Notes: generated by a model not told the origin, from the sequence alone. A stretch of 64,000 nucleotides of DNA from Candidatus Limnocylindrales bacterium (GCA_035559535.1 DATMBG010000044.1:1-64000), one strand, 5' to 3'. Positions 1 through 7,984 are shown, counted from the first letter of the stretch. Program-made: numbers and translations.

Positions 1-2
1 CT

Positions 3-44
3 ACCCCCCCACCTCCACACCCCCATACCCTCACATCCCCCTTC
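3..44 (+). repeat. Pyrimidine-rich short repeat inside the reading frame
   Basis: A run of CCTCCACACCCCCATACC-type units encodes a Pro/His/Thr segment of the acyl-CoA synthetase. The same units occur in the intergenic repeats at 14668-14880 and 41499-41606. Confidence 0.6.
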
Positions 45-1316
45 CAGCGGGCCGAGGAGATTATTCAAACCGCCCGCAAGGCCGGTCGAACCCTCCTCAC
101 CGAACCCGAATCCAAGCAACTCCTCGCCGCCTACGGCATCCCGACGGTGGAGACCCGGATCGCCACCCATGAAACCGAGGCGGTCAGACTTGCAGAAGAA
201 ATCGGCTACCCGGTGGTCCTCAAGCTCTTTTCTGAAACCATTACCCACAAAACCGATGTAGGAGGTGTTCAGTTAAACCTGACCAACGCCGAAGCCGTCA
301 TACAGGCTTATCGTACCATCGAATCTTCTGTGCGTGAACGGCAGGAAGCCAAACATTTCTTAGGAGTGACCGTCCAGCCCATGATCAAATGGGAAGGCTA
401 CGAAATCATCCTCGGCAGTAGTCTTGATCCTCAGTTCGGTCCGGTATTGCTTTTCGGCGCTGGAGGTCAATGGGTGGAAGTATTTAAAGACCGCGCCCTG
501 GCACTCCCACCCCTTAATACCGTCCTGGCACGACGAATGATGGAGCAGACCCGTATCTATACTGCCCTCAAAGGTATCCGCGGACGCAAATCGGTGGATC
601 TGGCCGCCCTTGAACAACTCCTGGTCCGATTTAGCCAGTTGGTTGTTGAACAACGCTGGATCAAGGAGATTGACGTTAACCCTTTACTGGTCTCCCCTGA
701 GCGATTAATTGCGCTGGATGCGCGGGTGATTTTGCACGAACCCGATACCCCGGAAGATAAACTACCCCGGCTGGCCATTCGCCCCTATCCCACTCAATAC
801 GTGTCATCCTGGACCCTGAAGGATGGTACCCCCATTGTTATCCGCCCAATCCGCCCCGAGGATGAACCCTTGATGATCAACTTCCATAAAACCCTCTCCG
901 AACGTAGCGTGTATTTCCGCTACTTCTATCCCATGCAACTGAGTCAGCGTATTGCCCATGAACGGTTGACACATATGTGCTTCATCGACTATGACCGCGA
1001 AATGGCCCTCGTCGCAGACTATACGGATCCTAACACCGGTACCCACGAGATTATAGCCGTTGGCCGTTTAAGAAAATTGCATGGTACCCCAGAAGCCGAG
1101 TTTGCCCTCCTCGTCAGCGATCGATACCAACGTCAGGGATTGGGTACCGAGTTGTTGCGCAGACTCCTGCAGATCGGTCGTGACGAAAAACTGCAGCGCA
1201 TCGTCGCCGATATTCTCCCCGAAAATCGAGATATGCAACGGGTCTGTGAGAAACTGGGTTTCCGCCTCCGCTGGGTAGCCACTGAAGGGATAGTAAAGGC
1301 AGAAATCGATCTCTGA
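3..1316 (+). CDS. Acyl-CoA synthetase (NDP-forming)/protein acetyltransferase Pat type, 3' part
   Basis: The frame is open to the left window edge, so the gene starts outside. An ATP-grasp subdomain of the ADP-forming acyl-CoA synthetase family comes first (LLTEPESKQLLAAYGIP, then GYPVVLKL, HKTDVGGV, FGPVLLFGAGG, DVNPLL). A C-terminal GNAT acetyltransferase domain follows, with an acetyl-CoA-binding loop in YQRQGLGTELLRRLL. Proteins of this architecture are about 880-900 residues and either make acyl-CoA or, as Pat, acetylate lysines such as that of acetyl-CoA synthetase. The missing N-terminal part should hold the CoA-binding and CoA-ligase domains. The first codons in view are a low-complexity Pro/His/Thr stretch written by a dispersed repeat, placed where the inter-domain linker should be. 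The first internal start codon (GTG at 147) is inside the ATP-grasp fold and is not the real start. Confidence 0.85.
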   Translation, partial: TPPPPHPHTLTSPFQRAEEIIQTARKAGRTLLTEPESKQLLAAYGIPTVETRIATHETEAVRLAEEIGYPVVLKLFSETITHKTDVGGVQLNLTNAEAVIQAYRTIESSVRERQEAKHFLGVTVQPMIKWEGYEIILGSSLDPQFGPVLLFGAGGQWVEVFKDRALALPPLNTVLARRMMEQTRIYTALKGIRGRKSVDLAALEQLLVRFSQLVVEQRWIKEIDVNPLLVSPERLIALDARVILHEPDTPEDKLPRLAIRPYPTQYVSSWTLKDGTPIVIRPIRPEDEPLMINFHKTLSERSVYFRYFYPMQLSQRIAHERLTHMCFIDYDREMALVADYTDPNTGTHEIIAVGRLRKLHGTPEAEFALLVSDRYQRQGLGTELLRRLLQIGRDEKLQRIVADILPENRDMQRVCEKLGFRLRWVATEGIVKAEIDL

Positions 1317-1334
1317 AACAGAAGGGGATGGGGG

Positions 1335-1465
1335 TATACTGTTTACTTAAGTTTGGCCTCATAGGGCTGCTTTCACTCCCTAACTTCTCTTTCCGCCCCA
1401 ACCCCTTCCCTCCCTGTGGACGGGGTGGGAGAAGAGGGAGAGGGGCCGGGGGTGAGGGCCACTGA
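1335..1465. repeat. Dispersed repeat element, copy 1 (with G/C-rich palindrome)
   Basis: Begins with a stretch containing GGCCTCATAGGGCTGCTTTC and continues into a palindrome around CCCTGTGGACGGGG. The same composite occurs at 13228-13335. It is non-coding and lies in the gap after the acyl-CoA synthetase gene. The palindrome could also act as a transcription terminator or mRNA-stabilising hairpin. Confidence 0.6.
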
Positions 1466-1664
1466 AAAGTCAAGCAAAACTAAAGTAACAAGGTAGTAGG
1501 AGTATAAGATAAAAAGATCTTGACTACCAACATCATAATCTGAGTATACTTTGACAAAGCTAAAAAAGAGAGTAAATTCTTTTGGAAGAACCTTTGTAAA
1601 TGAAATCGTCGAATTTAAAGGTTGCACGAAGTACTTCATTTAATCTTCAACCAGGAAATCAAAC

Positions 1665-1742
1665 ATGGCTATTTTAAGCTTTGCCTGGACCAAAGATGAA
1701 TTTCTCAGGGGCAAAAAAACCATTAGTCGAGTAACCGTTTAA
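1665..1742 (+). pseudogene. Possible 25-codon N-terminal remnant of an ASCH-like protein
   Basis: A short frame begins MAILSFAWTKDEFLRGKK and stops after 25 residues. From memory this resembles the first residues of a family of small ASCH/RNA-binding-like proteins that start MAILSF..TK.EFL.GKKT. The conserved body is absent, so this is at most a relic. There is no convincing ribosome binding site. Confidence 0.3.
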
Positions 1743-1747
1743 TTCCT

Positions 1748-2386
1748 ATGTACCTGTTGGAACTCATATTTTATTTCTGGATGTTATCATCTGCCAACAT
1801 CAGTTCTATCGAGCCAGATCTTTATAACCCCACCACTTTGGAACTGTGGGAATTTCAGACGCCTCAATCCTGGGTCCTGGAAAATGGAGTACTCGCATTG
1901 AAGCGCGCAGGGATTCCGAGTGGACCCATCCGAAAACCCGCCGAATGGGCAATTCTCAAAACAGAACCGTTTACCGACGTCCAGTTATGGCTTGAAGCTC
2001 GCTGCGATGCTCCCTTAGAACAAAAGGGCCGGGACATCATTCTTATTTTTGGTTATCAGTCCCCAACACGTTTCTATTATGCCCATTTATCCAATCAAAC
2101 CGACCGGGTTCATAACGGAATTTTCCTTGTCAATGATGCAGATCGGCAACGAATTGATGATGGTAAGGGGATCGCCCGGCTGATGGATAATAGCTGGTAC
2201 ACTATTCATCTCCTACGAAAGGTTCAGACAGGTGCTATTCAGGTTTATGTCTCCGATATGCAAACGCCCGCGCTTTCCGCCAACGACACAACCTTACGAT
2301 GGGGTCGTGTGGGTATTGGATCCTTTGACGATACAGGAGCATTTAAAAACCTTCGCATAGTCGGTGAGTTGATGTCTTCAGAATAA
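1748..2386 (+). CDS. Hypothetical protein, LamG/DUF1080-like fold
   Basis: 212 residues. The N-terminus is hydrophobic (LELIFYFWMLSSANIS) and could be a signal peptide, so the protein may be exported. The body reads like a concanavalin-type beta-sandwich of the DUF1080 (3-keto-disaccharide hydrolase) or LamG type: LWEFQTPQSWVLENGVLALK near the start, SWYTIHLLRK in the middle and GRVGIGSFDDTGAFKNLRIVG at the end, a typical closing strand of that fold. No catalytic motif can be recognised, and a sugar-binding role is inference. No clear Shine-Dalgarno precedes the ATG. The gene stands alone between two repeat-rich gaps. Confidence 0.6.
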   Translation: MYLLELIFYFWMLSSANISSIEPDLYNPTTLELWEFQTPQSWVLENGVLALKRAGIPSGPIRKPAEWAILKTEPFTDVQLWLEARCDAPLEQKGRDIILIFGYQSPTRFYYAHLSNQTDRVHNGIFLVNDADRQRIDDGKGIARLMDNSWYTIHLLRKVQTGAIQVYVSDMQTPALSANDTTLRWGRVGIGSFDDTGAFKNLRIVGELMSSE

Positions 2387-2402
2387 AGACAGGAGATGAG
2401 AG

Positions 2403-2614
2403 GAGCCCCCCTTCCCCCGGCGAGCGGGGGGGGGGGTAGGAGTAGGTTTTTTCTCACTTACTAACCTTCTTCCCGCATCGGGAAGGAGGAACTCGGGGAT
2501 TGCCTGGATTCCAACTCCCCCATGAAGGAAGGAGAGCTGGAAGGATTATAAGATCCAAAAAACTTACCCTTAAAAGCCCTCTTACTCTCCCTGTGGACGG
2601 GGAGGGTGGAGAGG
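2403..2614. repeat. G/C-rich palindromic repeats
   Basis: Two inverted repeats, one centred near 2421 (C-run, GGCGAG, G-run) and one at 2581-2614 around CTGTGGACGGGG. They belong to the same family as copies near 1420, 13310 and 21640. No gene is seen in 2387-2812 apart from these and a promoter. Confidence 0.55.
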
Positions 2615-2657
2615 TACATCTATCGAACCGATACAGACTCAAATTCCAATAATAGGG

Positions 2658-2684
2658 TTGACACTTTAGATTTCCGGATATAAA
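2658..2684 (+). promoter_or_regulatory. Probable sigma-70 promoter for the OsmC gene
   Basis: -35 TTGACA at 2658-2663 and -10 TATAAA at 2679-2684. The spacer is 15 bp, shorter than ideal. The OsmC start lies about 125 bases downstream. Confidence 0.45.
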
Positions 2685-2812
2685 GTCAGATCATATTTTA
2701 AAAATCCCAAAGTAGGATCTGTTTGGGAAAAATCGGAATTCTGAGCAGGTTTATACCGATAATTACGTTCAGGCAATTTAAATCCTCATAATCATAAGGA
2801 GGTGAAGAAATC

Positions 2813-3259
2813 ATGGGACAGAGCCAGATACGGGAGTACACAGTACAAGCTCGCTCCACCGATACGTTCGGGAGAGTGTTATGCAGTTGTCGTCAGCACC
2901 ATTTTATAGTTGATGGACCGATTCAAAATGGCTGCCCAGGTGAGGCCATAACCCCGGCTGAACTATTCTTGTCCGGAGTTGCTTCGTGCGGGGTTGAGCT
3001 GCTCCAGGTGGTTGCCAGGGAGCAGAATGTACCCCTGGAAGGGGTTAAGGTCAATATTTGGGGAATCATCGATCGGGACCATCCCGTTCGTTCCGATGTT
3101 ACTTTGTTCAATAAGGTCCGATTGAGTTTTCAACTTAAAGGGGTTAACGAAGGAGAAGGGGCCAAACTCATTGAGACCTTCAAAGGCAGATGACCGCTCT
3201 ATGGAACGGTCGCAGTTGCGACTCCCGAGGTCCAGGTAGAGTTTCGTATAGAGCACTAG
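2813..3259 (+). CDS. OsmC-family thiol peroxidase, candidate selenoprotein (TGA at codon 127)
   Basis: OsmC/Ohr-family proteins reduce organic hydroperoxides with two conserved cysteines. The first is present in LFLSGVASCGVELLQVV. The second normally sits in a Cys-Pro motif after the helix LIETFKGR. Here that codon is TGA (3191-3193) and the same frame continues PLYGTVAVATPEVQVEF to a TAG at 3257-3259, giving 148 residues, the usual family length. Stopping at TGA would leave 126 residues without the resolving residue or last strand. A perfect Shine-Dalgarno (AAGGAGGTGA, 2796-2805) lies 7 bases before the ATG. A hairpin with a G in its loop follows the TGA at SECIS distance. Seen: the TGA, the frame and the hairpin. 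Inferred: selenocysteine insertion. The alternative is a fresh nonsense mutation of TGC or TGT. Confidence 0.6.
3208..3223 (+). promoter_or_regulatory. Candidate bacterial SECIS hairpin
   Basis: The stem GGTCGC/GCGACT (3208-3213 with 3218-3223, one G-U pair at the base) closes a 4-base loop AGTT whose second base is G. The apical loop starts 20 bases after the TGA. As I recall it, the bacterial SECIS rule asks for 16-37 bases and a G in the first two loop positions. Confidence 0.45.
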
Positions 3260-3320
3260 CGGATAAATTTCTTGTTTCAGAGGTGGTTTTCAAAGATTTA
3301 TAACATACAATTTTAACGGC

Positions 3321-3472
3321 TCATTCAGCCAGCAAACCTATTTTCTTCAACAACGCTGTGTATCTGAGGTTTGTATTCAGATTATCTTGGTATCCTGGAG
3401 CAGGGAGGTAGATCAGGTAGCCAGAGAGCTCCTTATAAGCCTTTTGTAGCCTCGAAGAGGGCAAACCTGCTT
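3321..3472 (-). pseudogene. Possible C-terminal gene fragment
   Basis: On the minus strand, 49 codons are open between two stops and end with LRYTALLKKIGLLAE. This resembles the C-terminal tails of TPR or adenylate-cyclase-like regulators (D.R...LLKKIGL). There is no start or ribosome binding site. It is the only coding-like signal in the gap between the OsmC gene and the membrane protein. Confidence 0.25.
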
Positions 3473-3592
3473 AACGACATCGCTCAACTGCCTGGCCTGC
3501 ACTGAGGAGCTATGGACTCCAGGAAACGAGCATCGTGGGCCGGGTCAGCTGCAGAGGGTGGCCAGGCGGGATGAATAGTGTTGTTTGCTGAT

Positions 3593-4144
3593 CTAATCCT
3601 TATCCCCTGTTCTCTTGGGCCTTTGCCGTCGCTCAAGCGCGATGTATATAACCGCGTCCCACGCGTTATGGATTCCTACGAATAATAGGAAAACTGCGGT
3701 TGCACCGATCACAAACAGAGCCTGCACAGGATATCGCCAGAGTATGTTCGCAGCAGTCAGAAGTACCGCATAAGCAATGAACGGAAGCGCACAATGCCAG
3801 AGCCAGTCCTCGAGTACCGGTACGTAGTCAGTCTGCCGTCGCACACGCCTGGCAACTAACACCGTGTATGTTAGTCCCGCTAGCCCGCACGCATCGAGGC
3901 AGAGCCCAGCACTCGAGATAGTCGGCCATGGTGCACTGATAATCACCGAGATGAAGAGTACGGCGCAGAAGTGCACGATCGTCGGAGTACCGAATGCGCG
4001 GATCGTCGGGGTACTAAGCACGTCCACTTCGGCACCCAGGGTAATCACTACGAATTGCAGACCGGTCAAGGCACTGGCTGAAGAGCCGAGGATGACGTAA
4101 AAGTTTCCCCAGGAAATGAGCAATGACAGTATGGCTTGTTCCAT
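3593..4144 (-). CDS. Hypothetical integral membrane protein
   Basis: 183 residues from the ATG at 4144, chosen because GGAG lies 8 bases upstream. An in-frame ATG at 4177 has no such site. Four or five hydrophobic segments are visible (for example ILSLLISWGNFYVILG, IVHFCAVLFISVIISA, LPFIAYAVLLTAANIL and ALFVIGATAVFLLFVGI), separated by basic loops, with a charged tail ERRQRPKRTGDKD. This predicts an inner-membrane protein. I do not recognise the family or a function. It is divergent from the following AraC-like fragment, and its codons are more GC-rich than the surrounding AT-rich spacer, which fits a transferred patch. Confidence 0.6.
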   Translation of the reverse strand: MEQAILSLLISWGNFYVILGSSASALTGLQFVVITLGAEVDVLSTPTIRAFGTPTIVHFCAVLFISVIISAPWPTISSAGLCLDACGLAGLTYTVLVARRVRRQTDYVPVLEDWLWHCALPFIAYAVLLTAANILWRYPVQALFVIGATAVFLLFVGIHNAWDAVIYIALERRQRPKRTGDKD

Positions 4145-4327
4145 GATTGATCTCCAGCGCGAAGTTGTTAGGAACATGGTTACCTTTATTAAATATATAT
4201 TAAATATAAATATTAAATATAAAACTGTATTCTCTAAATTAAGACAAGTTTTTCATCCACAAAGGGTGGCTTCCCATCTATTAAGTTTATTAGATTCTTT
4301 TCAGGAGTTGTAGAAAATAACTGCACT

Positions 4328-4693
4328 ATGATGCATTTTAAGACCATAAGTGAGTTGCATCGGGTAGAGGGTCTTCCGCCTCCGAAAAATCCATTGTTCT
4401 GCCTGAAACAGCTTGAAGAAGTGCCCTATGCTTTAAAAAACAAGGAGATCACCTGCGATTTCTATTTGATTTGTTTCAAAAAACTGAAAACAGGTGGGAT
4501 ATGGTATGGCAAACCTAAGTATGACCATGATAGGGGTTTCATGTATTTTATGAAACCAAGACAAAGACTTACTGTTCATGATGTTCAATTGAAAGAAAAA
4601 GGATTCTCTATTCTATTTCACGAAGACTATCTGATGGGACATCCTTTTTACAATCAATCTCATCTTGGTACTCCGAAAACCTGGAGCAAATGA
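4328..4693 (+). pseudogene. Truncated AraC-family regulator (sensor domain only)
   Basis: 121 codons. The start MHFKTISELHRVEGLPPPK and the later GFMYFMKPRQRL and GFSILFHEDYLMGHP resemble the N-terminal cupin-like domain of AraC/XylS regulators common in Bacteroidetes. Those proteins continue for another 170-180 residues with two helix-turn-helix motifs. Here the frame leaves the family after HPFYNQSH and stops, so no DNA-binding domain is encoded. It lies 42 bases before a broken SDR gene, which suggests the remains of a regulator-target pair. An expressed fragment could still bind a ligand, but loss of function is more likely. Confidence 0.5.
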
Positions 4694-4735
4694 CTGTTCG
4701 CTGAGCGACTGTTAGGGCAAGCAAGAGTTAAGATT

Positions 4736-5041
4736 ATGAGCAACAACATTGAAGGAAAAGTCGTCGTTATTACGGGGGCCAGTAGTGGCTTGGGCGAGGT
4801 GGCGGTCCGGTTTCTCTCCACGCAAGGTACAATCCTCATGACGGTGATTTCACCCGGCGCAGTTGCTATGGAACTGCCCAAGGGCATGACTGAGCCCGAT
4901 GTAGCCAAGAAAGTCCGTAAAGCCTATGAGATCGCGATTCCTGCCGAGTCGTTCACGCGGGCAGTCGCCTTCGCGATCAGCCAGCCGGAGGACATGGGCG
5001 TGAACGAGATCCTGTTCTGGTCCACGCAGCAGGAGCTATAA
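4736..5041 (+). pseudogene. SDR oxidoreductase with internal deletion
   Basis: The first 30 residues are a normal short-chain dehydrogenase start with the NAD(P)-binding TGASSGLGE motif. After RFLSTQG the sequence jumps directly to the C-terminal part TVISPGAVAMELP and continues to the normal-looking end NEILFWSTQQEL. About 140-150 residues that should contain the NNAG strand, the catalytic Ser and the YxxxK motif are missing, yet the frame is kept across the junction. The product (101 residues) cannot be an active SDR. Confidence 0.65.
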
Positions 5042-5109
5042 GCTTCCCTGTTTGCTGTGGGAAGGCTCCGATTATTATTTACTGAATCGAAAGGATGAGA
5101 AGGAAAAGG

Positions 5110-5214
5110 ATGCAAATGAAACTGCTTGCCATGATGGTCATGTTGTTTTTTCTTCTGGAGAAGCGCTTCAGCGTAACCCGAATTCACACCCTTGTGAAAG
5201 GAGGCAGAAAATGA
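5110..5214 (+). CDS. Possible small ORF translationally coupled to the next gene
   Basis: 34 codons beginning MQMKLLAMMVMLFFLLEK, a basic residue followed by a hydrophobic stretch like a signal peptide, preceded by an AAGG-rich site. Its TGA overlaps the ATG of the lipoprotein gene (ATGA at 5211). It may be the leftover 5' end of a deleted exported protein or a coupling leader. I recognise no homologue. Confidence 0.25.
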   Translation: MQMKLLAMMVMLFFLLEKRFSVTRIHTLVKGGRK

Positions 5215-6008
5215 AAATTTTTACTGAGGCAGTTGTGTGGCTTTCCTTAGTGGTCTCCGCCTGCACCCAGGCGGACAAGACAGCAGCTACACCAAGATCG
5301 AATACTGTTCTACCAGGGCTGACACCTGAGGATATTCGGATGGTCTCACCGGCACTCGAGCGATACATGCAAGGCACTCTTCTGGGTGATCTATGGAAGC
5401 GTCCGGATCTATCCCCGCGAGACCGCAGCATTGTTACCATAGCGGTCCTGATTGCGCGTAATCAGGCGATCGAGATGCCATACCATTTCAACCTGGCGCT
5501 GGATAACGGCGTCAAACCAGGTGAGATTTCTGAGATTATCACGCATCTTGCGTTCTACTCTGGCTGGGTAAATGCTATGTCGGCGGTCGCAGTCGCGAAA
5601 GATGTTTTCAGTAAGCGTGGAATCGGATCGGATCAGCTTCCACCGGCCTCGGGTGAACTTCTTCCCCTCGACGAGACTGCCGAGGCGCAACGCGCGGCTC
5701 GTGTTGAGCAGGATGTCGGTCCAGTAGCACCGGGCCTTGTGCAGTATACCAGTGACGTGCTTTTCCGTGACCTCTGGCTACGTCCGGCCTTGGTACCTCG
5801 GGACCGGAGCCTGGTGACTGTCAGCGCCCTCATCGCCTCAGGTCAGGTCGCGCAAATCCCGTATCACCTCAATAGGGCAATGGATAATGGCCTAACGAAG
5901 GCCCAAGTCTCTGAGGTGCTCACACACCTGGCCTTTTATGCGGGGTGGCCTAACGTTTTTTCCGCAATACCGGTTGTCAAGGGCGTCTTTGAGAAACGTC
6001 CCAACTAG
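5211..6008 (+). CDS. Exported lipoprotein with two carboxymuconolactone decarboxylase domains
   Basis: The start at 5211 has AGGAGG about 7 bases upstream. It gives a lipoprotein signal (hydrophobic core then VVSAC, lipobox Cys at residue 18), where longer in-frame starts give none. Two CMD/AhpD-like repeats follow: RDRSIVTIAVLIARNQ with MPYHFNLALDNGVKPGEI in the first half, and RDRSLVTVSALIASGQ with IPYHLNRAMDNGLTKAQV in the second. The family includes 4-carboxymuconolactone decarboxylase and peroxidase-related proteins. The CxxC of AhpD is absent in both repeats, so a thiol peroxidase role is unlikely. Anchoring such a protein in the envelope is unusual. Function unknown. Confidence 0.75.
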   Translation: MKIFTEAVVWLSLVVSACTQADKTAATPRSNTVLPGLTPEDIRMVSPALERYMQGTLLGDLWKRPDLSPRDRSIVTIAVLIARNQAIEMPYHFNLALDNGVKPGEISEIITHLAFYSGWVNAMSAVAVAKDVFSKRGIGSDQLPPASGELLPLDETAEAQRAARVEQDVGPVAPGLVQYTSDVLFRDLWLRPALVPRDRSLVTVSALIASGQVAQIPYHLNRAMDNGLTKAQVSEVLTHLAFYAGWPNVFSAIPVVKGVFEKRPN

Positions 6009-6093
6009 TAGGATTGTCCAGATGGAATCATGTAGGGTTTTCAGTATGGGGTAGTAAACGTCCCTTTCTTCCACTCAGAGCCGAATAGTCTGT

Positions 6094-6116
6094 AAGCCAC
6101 CCCGGGTGGCTTTGCT
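6094..6116 (+). terminator. Hairpin terminator after the CMD lipoprotein gene
   Basis: An 8-bp stem, AAGCCACC with GGTGGCTT, around a 3-base loop, followed by a weak T stretch. It separates the lipoprotein gene from the MFS gene. Confidence 0.5.
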
Positions 6117-6149
6117 CTGATCGTGTGTTTCATCATCTAAGAGTTAACC

Positions 6150-7349
6150 ATGTCCGATAACGCTTCCCGACAACCTACGGCGACGGATATTCCCATCATG
6201 GCGGTACTGCTGGCGATCATGGCTGCGGTCTTTGTAATGTACCTTGTCATCGGTTTTGCGCTGCCGGTAATTCCGCTTTATGTGCATCAGGGCCTTGGTC
6301 TCGGTACCTTCGTGGTCGGTCTCGTCGCCGGCGCGCAGTACGCCGCGACCTTGGTCTCACGGCTGTGGTCAGGCCACTATGCCGACAACCGGGGCGCGAA
6401 GTACTCAGTCGTCGCCAGTTTGCTGGTTGCCGCGGCGGCGGGTCTCCTCTACCTTCTATCGCTCCGTTTCGTCGGCACTCCGGTAACATCAGTCTCAATC
6501 TTGCTGGTGGGTCGGGCCGTGCTCGGCGTGGCGGAGAGCCTTATCACGGTGGGGGCATTCGTCTGGGGACTGGCGCTCGTAGGACCACAGAACACGGGCA
6601 AGGTCATGGCCTGGGTGGGAGTGGCAATGTACGTTGCCTATGCGGTCGGCGCGCCGACCGGCACTGCTTTGTACGCTGGCTACGGCTTTGCAGCCATTGC
6701 ACTTGTGACGACACTGATCCCCCTCGTCACCCTGCTACTCGTCGCACCGCTCCGCCCCATTGCGCCAATGTCCCAGACCCGCCCTGGATTCACGAGAGTC
6801 GTCGGTGCCGTTTGGGTACCAGGTCTCGGCCTGGCGCTCGGCAGCATCGGCTTCGGCGCTACCACAACGTTTATCGTTCTACTCTTTGCCCAACAGGGGT
6901 GGGGCCTGGCCTGGCTTGCTCTTACCGCTTTCAGCATTGTCTTCGTCATCGGGCGCGTTGTATTTGGCCATCTACCGGATAGGATCGGCGGCGCCAGGGT
7001 TGCGCTGGTCTGCGTGCTGATCGAAGCGGCTGGCCAGGCGCTGATCTGGCTTGCACCTCGGCCCACGCTGGCGTTGTTCGGGGCGGTGCTCACCGGCCTC
7101 GGCTACTCGCTCGTTTACCCCGGCTTTGGCGTGGAAGCGGTACGCCGCGCGCCGCCGGAAAATCATGGCCTCGCCACAGGGGCTTACACGGCTTTTCTCG
7201 ACCTGGCGTTGGGACTCGCTAACCCTGCACTGGGGCTGGTTGCGAGCGGAGCCGGCTTAAGGGCGGTGTTCCTCGTCAGCACGCTGATCGTGATGTGTTC
7301 CGCGGTTATCGCCGTGCGGCTCATCAATGCACCGATGACCACCCCATGA
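6150..7349 (+). CDS. MFS transporter, YfcJ/YhhS-like
   Basis: 399 residues with about twelve hydrophobic segments. The MFS loop 2-3 signature is present as RLWSGHYADNRGAKYSV (a G..D.RG.R-type motif), and a second copy of the pattern appears as VFGHLPDRIGGARV in the C-terminal half, as expected of the duplicated fold. The start region (IMAVLLAIMAAVFVMYLVIGFA) and overall layout recall the YfcJ/YhhS arabinose-type exporters, so it is an inner-membrane proton-linked permease. The substrate cannot be read. The DNA is much more GC-rich than the rest of the window and the gene stands alone, both pointing to recent acquisition. Confidence 0.8.
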   Translation: MSDNASRQPTATDIPIMAVLLAIMAAVFVMYLVIGFALPVIPLYVHQGLGLGTFVVGLVAGAQYAATLVSRLWSGHYADNRGAKYSVVASLLVAAAAGLLYLLSLRFVGTPVTSVSILLVGRAVLGVAESLITVGAFVWGLALVGPQNTGKVMAWVGVAMYVAYAVGAPTGTALYAGYGFAAIALVTTLIPLVTLLLVAPLRPIAPMSQTRPGFTRVVGAVWVPGLGLALGSIGFGATTTFIVLLFAQQGWGLAWLALTAFSIVFVIGRVVFGHLPDRIGGARVALVCVLIEAAGQALIWLAPRPTLALFGAVLTGLGYSLVYPGFGVEAVRRAPPENHGLATGAYTAFLDLALGLANPALGLVASGAGLRAVFLVSTLIVMCSAVIAVRLINAPMTTP

Positions 7350-7984
7350 CATCATGGGTACACTCTTTGCCCGTGTCGGGCATGAGGTGGTACCCGGTTA
7401 TGCACACAGACGAAAGAAACTGGAGCGACCGGTACAGAATGTTAATGGGAACGCACGGGCGGACACACTGCAGAGGAAGTGGATGCCCTTCTGCTGACCA
7501 TGCAGTAATCATGCGTTGATGATGTGTTGAATCAGACAGGCGATTTGTCCAACAGGATTATCGTGAGCTGCTCCTTACCCATGAATGCTGACAATACTAA
7601 GCTCGTGATCGTTCACACCTCCTGGAGTGCACAGGAACCCACAAGGAACTTACCGTAAGGTAACCTTAGGTTAGAAAGACGATTGTTTTTCTAACTGATC
7701 GATCCCTTGATCGACCCCTTGTCAACACGCCTCAAAATTCCCTTGATTTTTAGTAAAGAAACCCATTTAATAAAACTAAATTTAAAAACTCGTTTTATAG
7801 TTGACTTCCTTTACCTTAAAAGTCAAGATCTTGTTACACGAAAAGATGTTAATTGGTTATGTATGAGTTTTTACTAAAACCTTTAACAGCCGGTTAGAGG
7901 AATGCATAAAATTCACTAAACATCTCGTAAGACAAGGTAGCAGGCAGTTCATATACACACCCAGAACTTGAAAGGAGCAGCGAT
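7350..7984. other. Gap without recognisable gene
   Basis: 635 bases with no supported gene. Small inverted repeats are visible: TTACC-GTAA-GGTAA near 7650 and TTGACTT/AAGTCAA near 7801-7826. The latter could be an operator for the downstream amidohydrolase gene. Composition shifts from GC-rich on the left to AT-rich on the right, marking the edge of the foreign patch. Confidence 0.4.

Noticed and set aside
3191-3193. TGA as a reassigned Trp or Gly codon genome-wide
   Set aside because: TGA ends several well-defined genes here (1316, 16431, 25103, 28173), so it is a normal stop.
4116-4313. 65-codon frame across the AT-rich spacer
   Set aside because: No family similarity. It overlaps the membrane protein's start region and an ATTAAATATAA direct repeat.
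6365-6982. 205-codon frame inside the MFS gene
   Set aside because: GC-rich DNA produces long spurious frames. The MFS frame has clear motifs and membrane segments.
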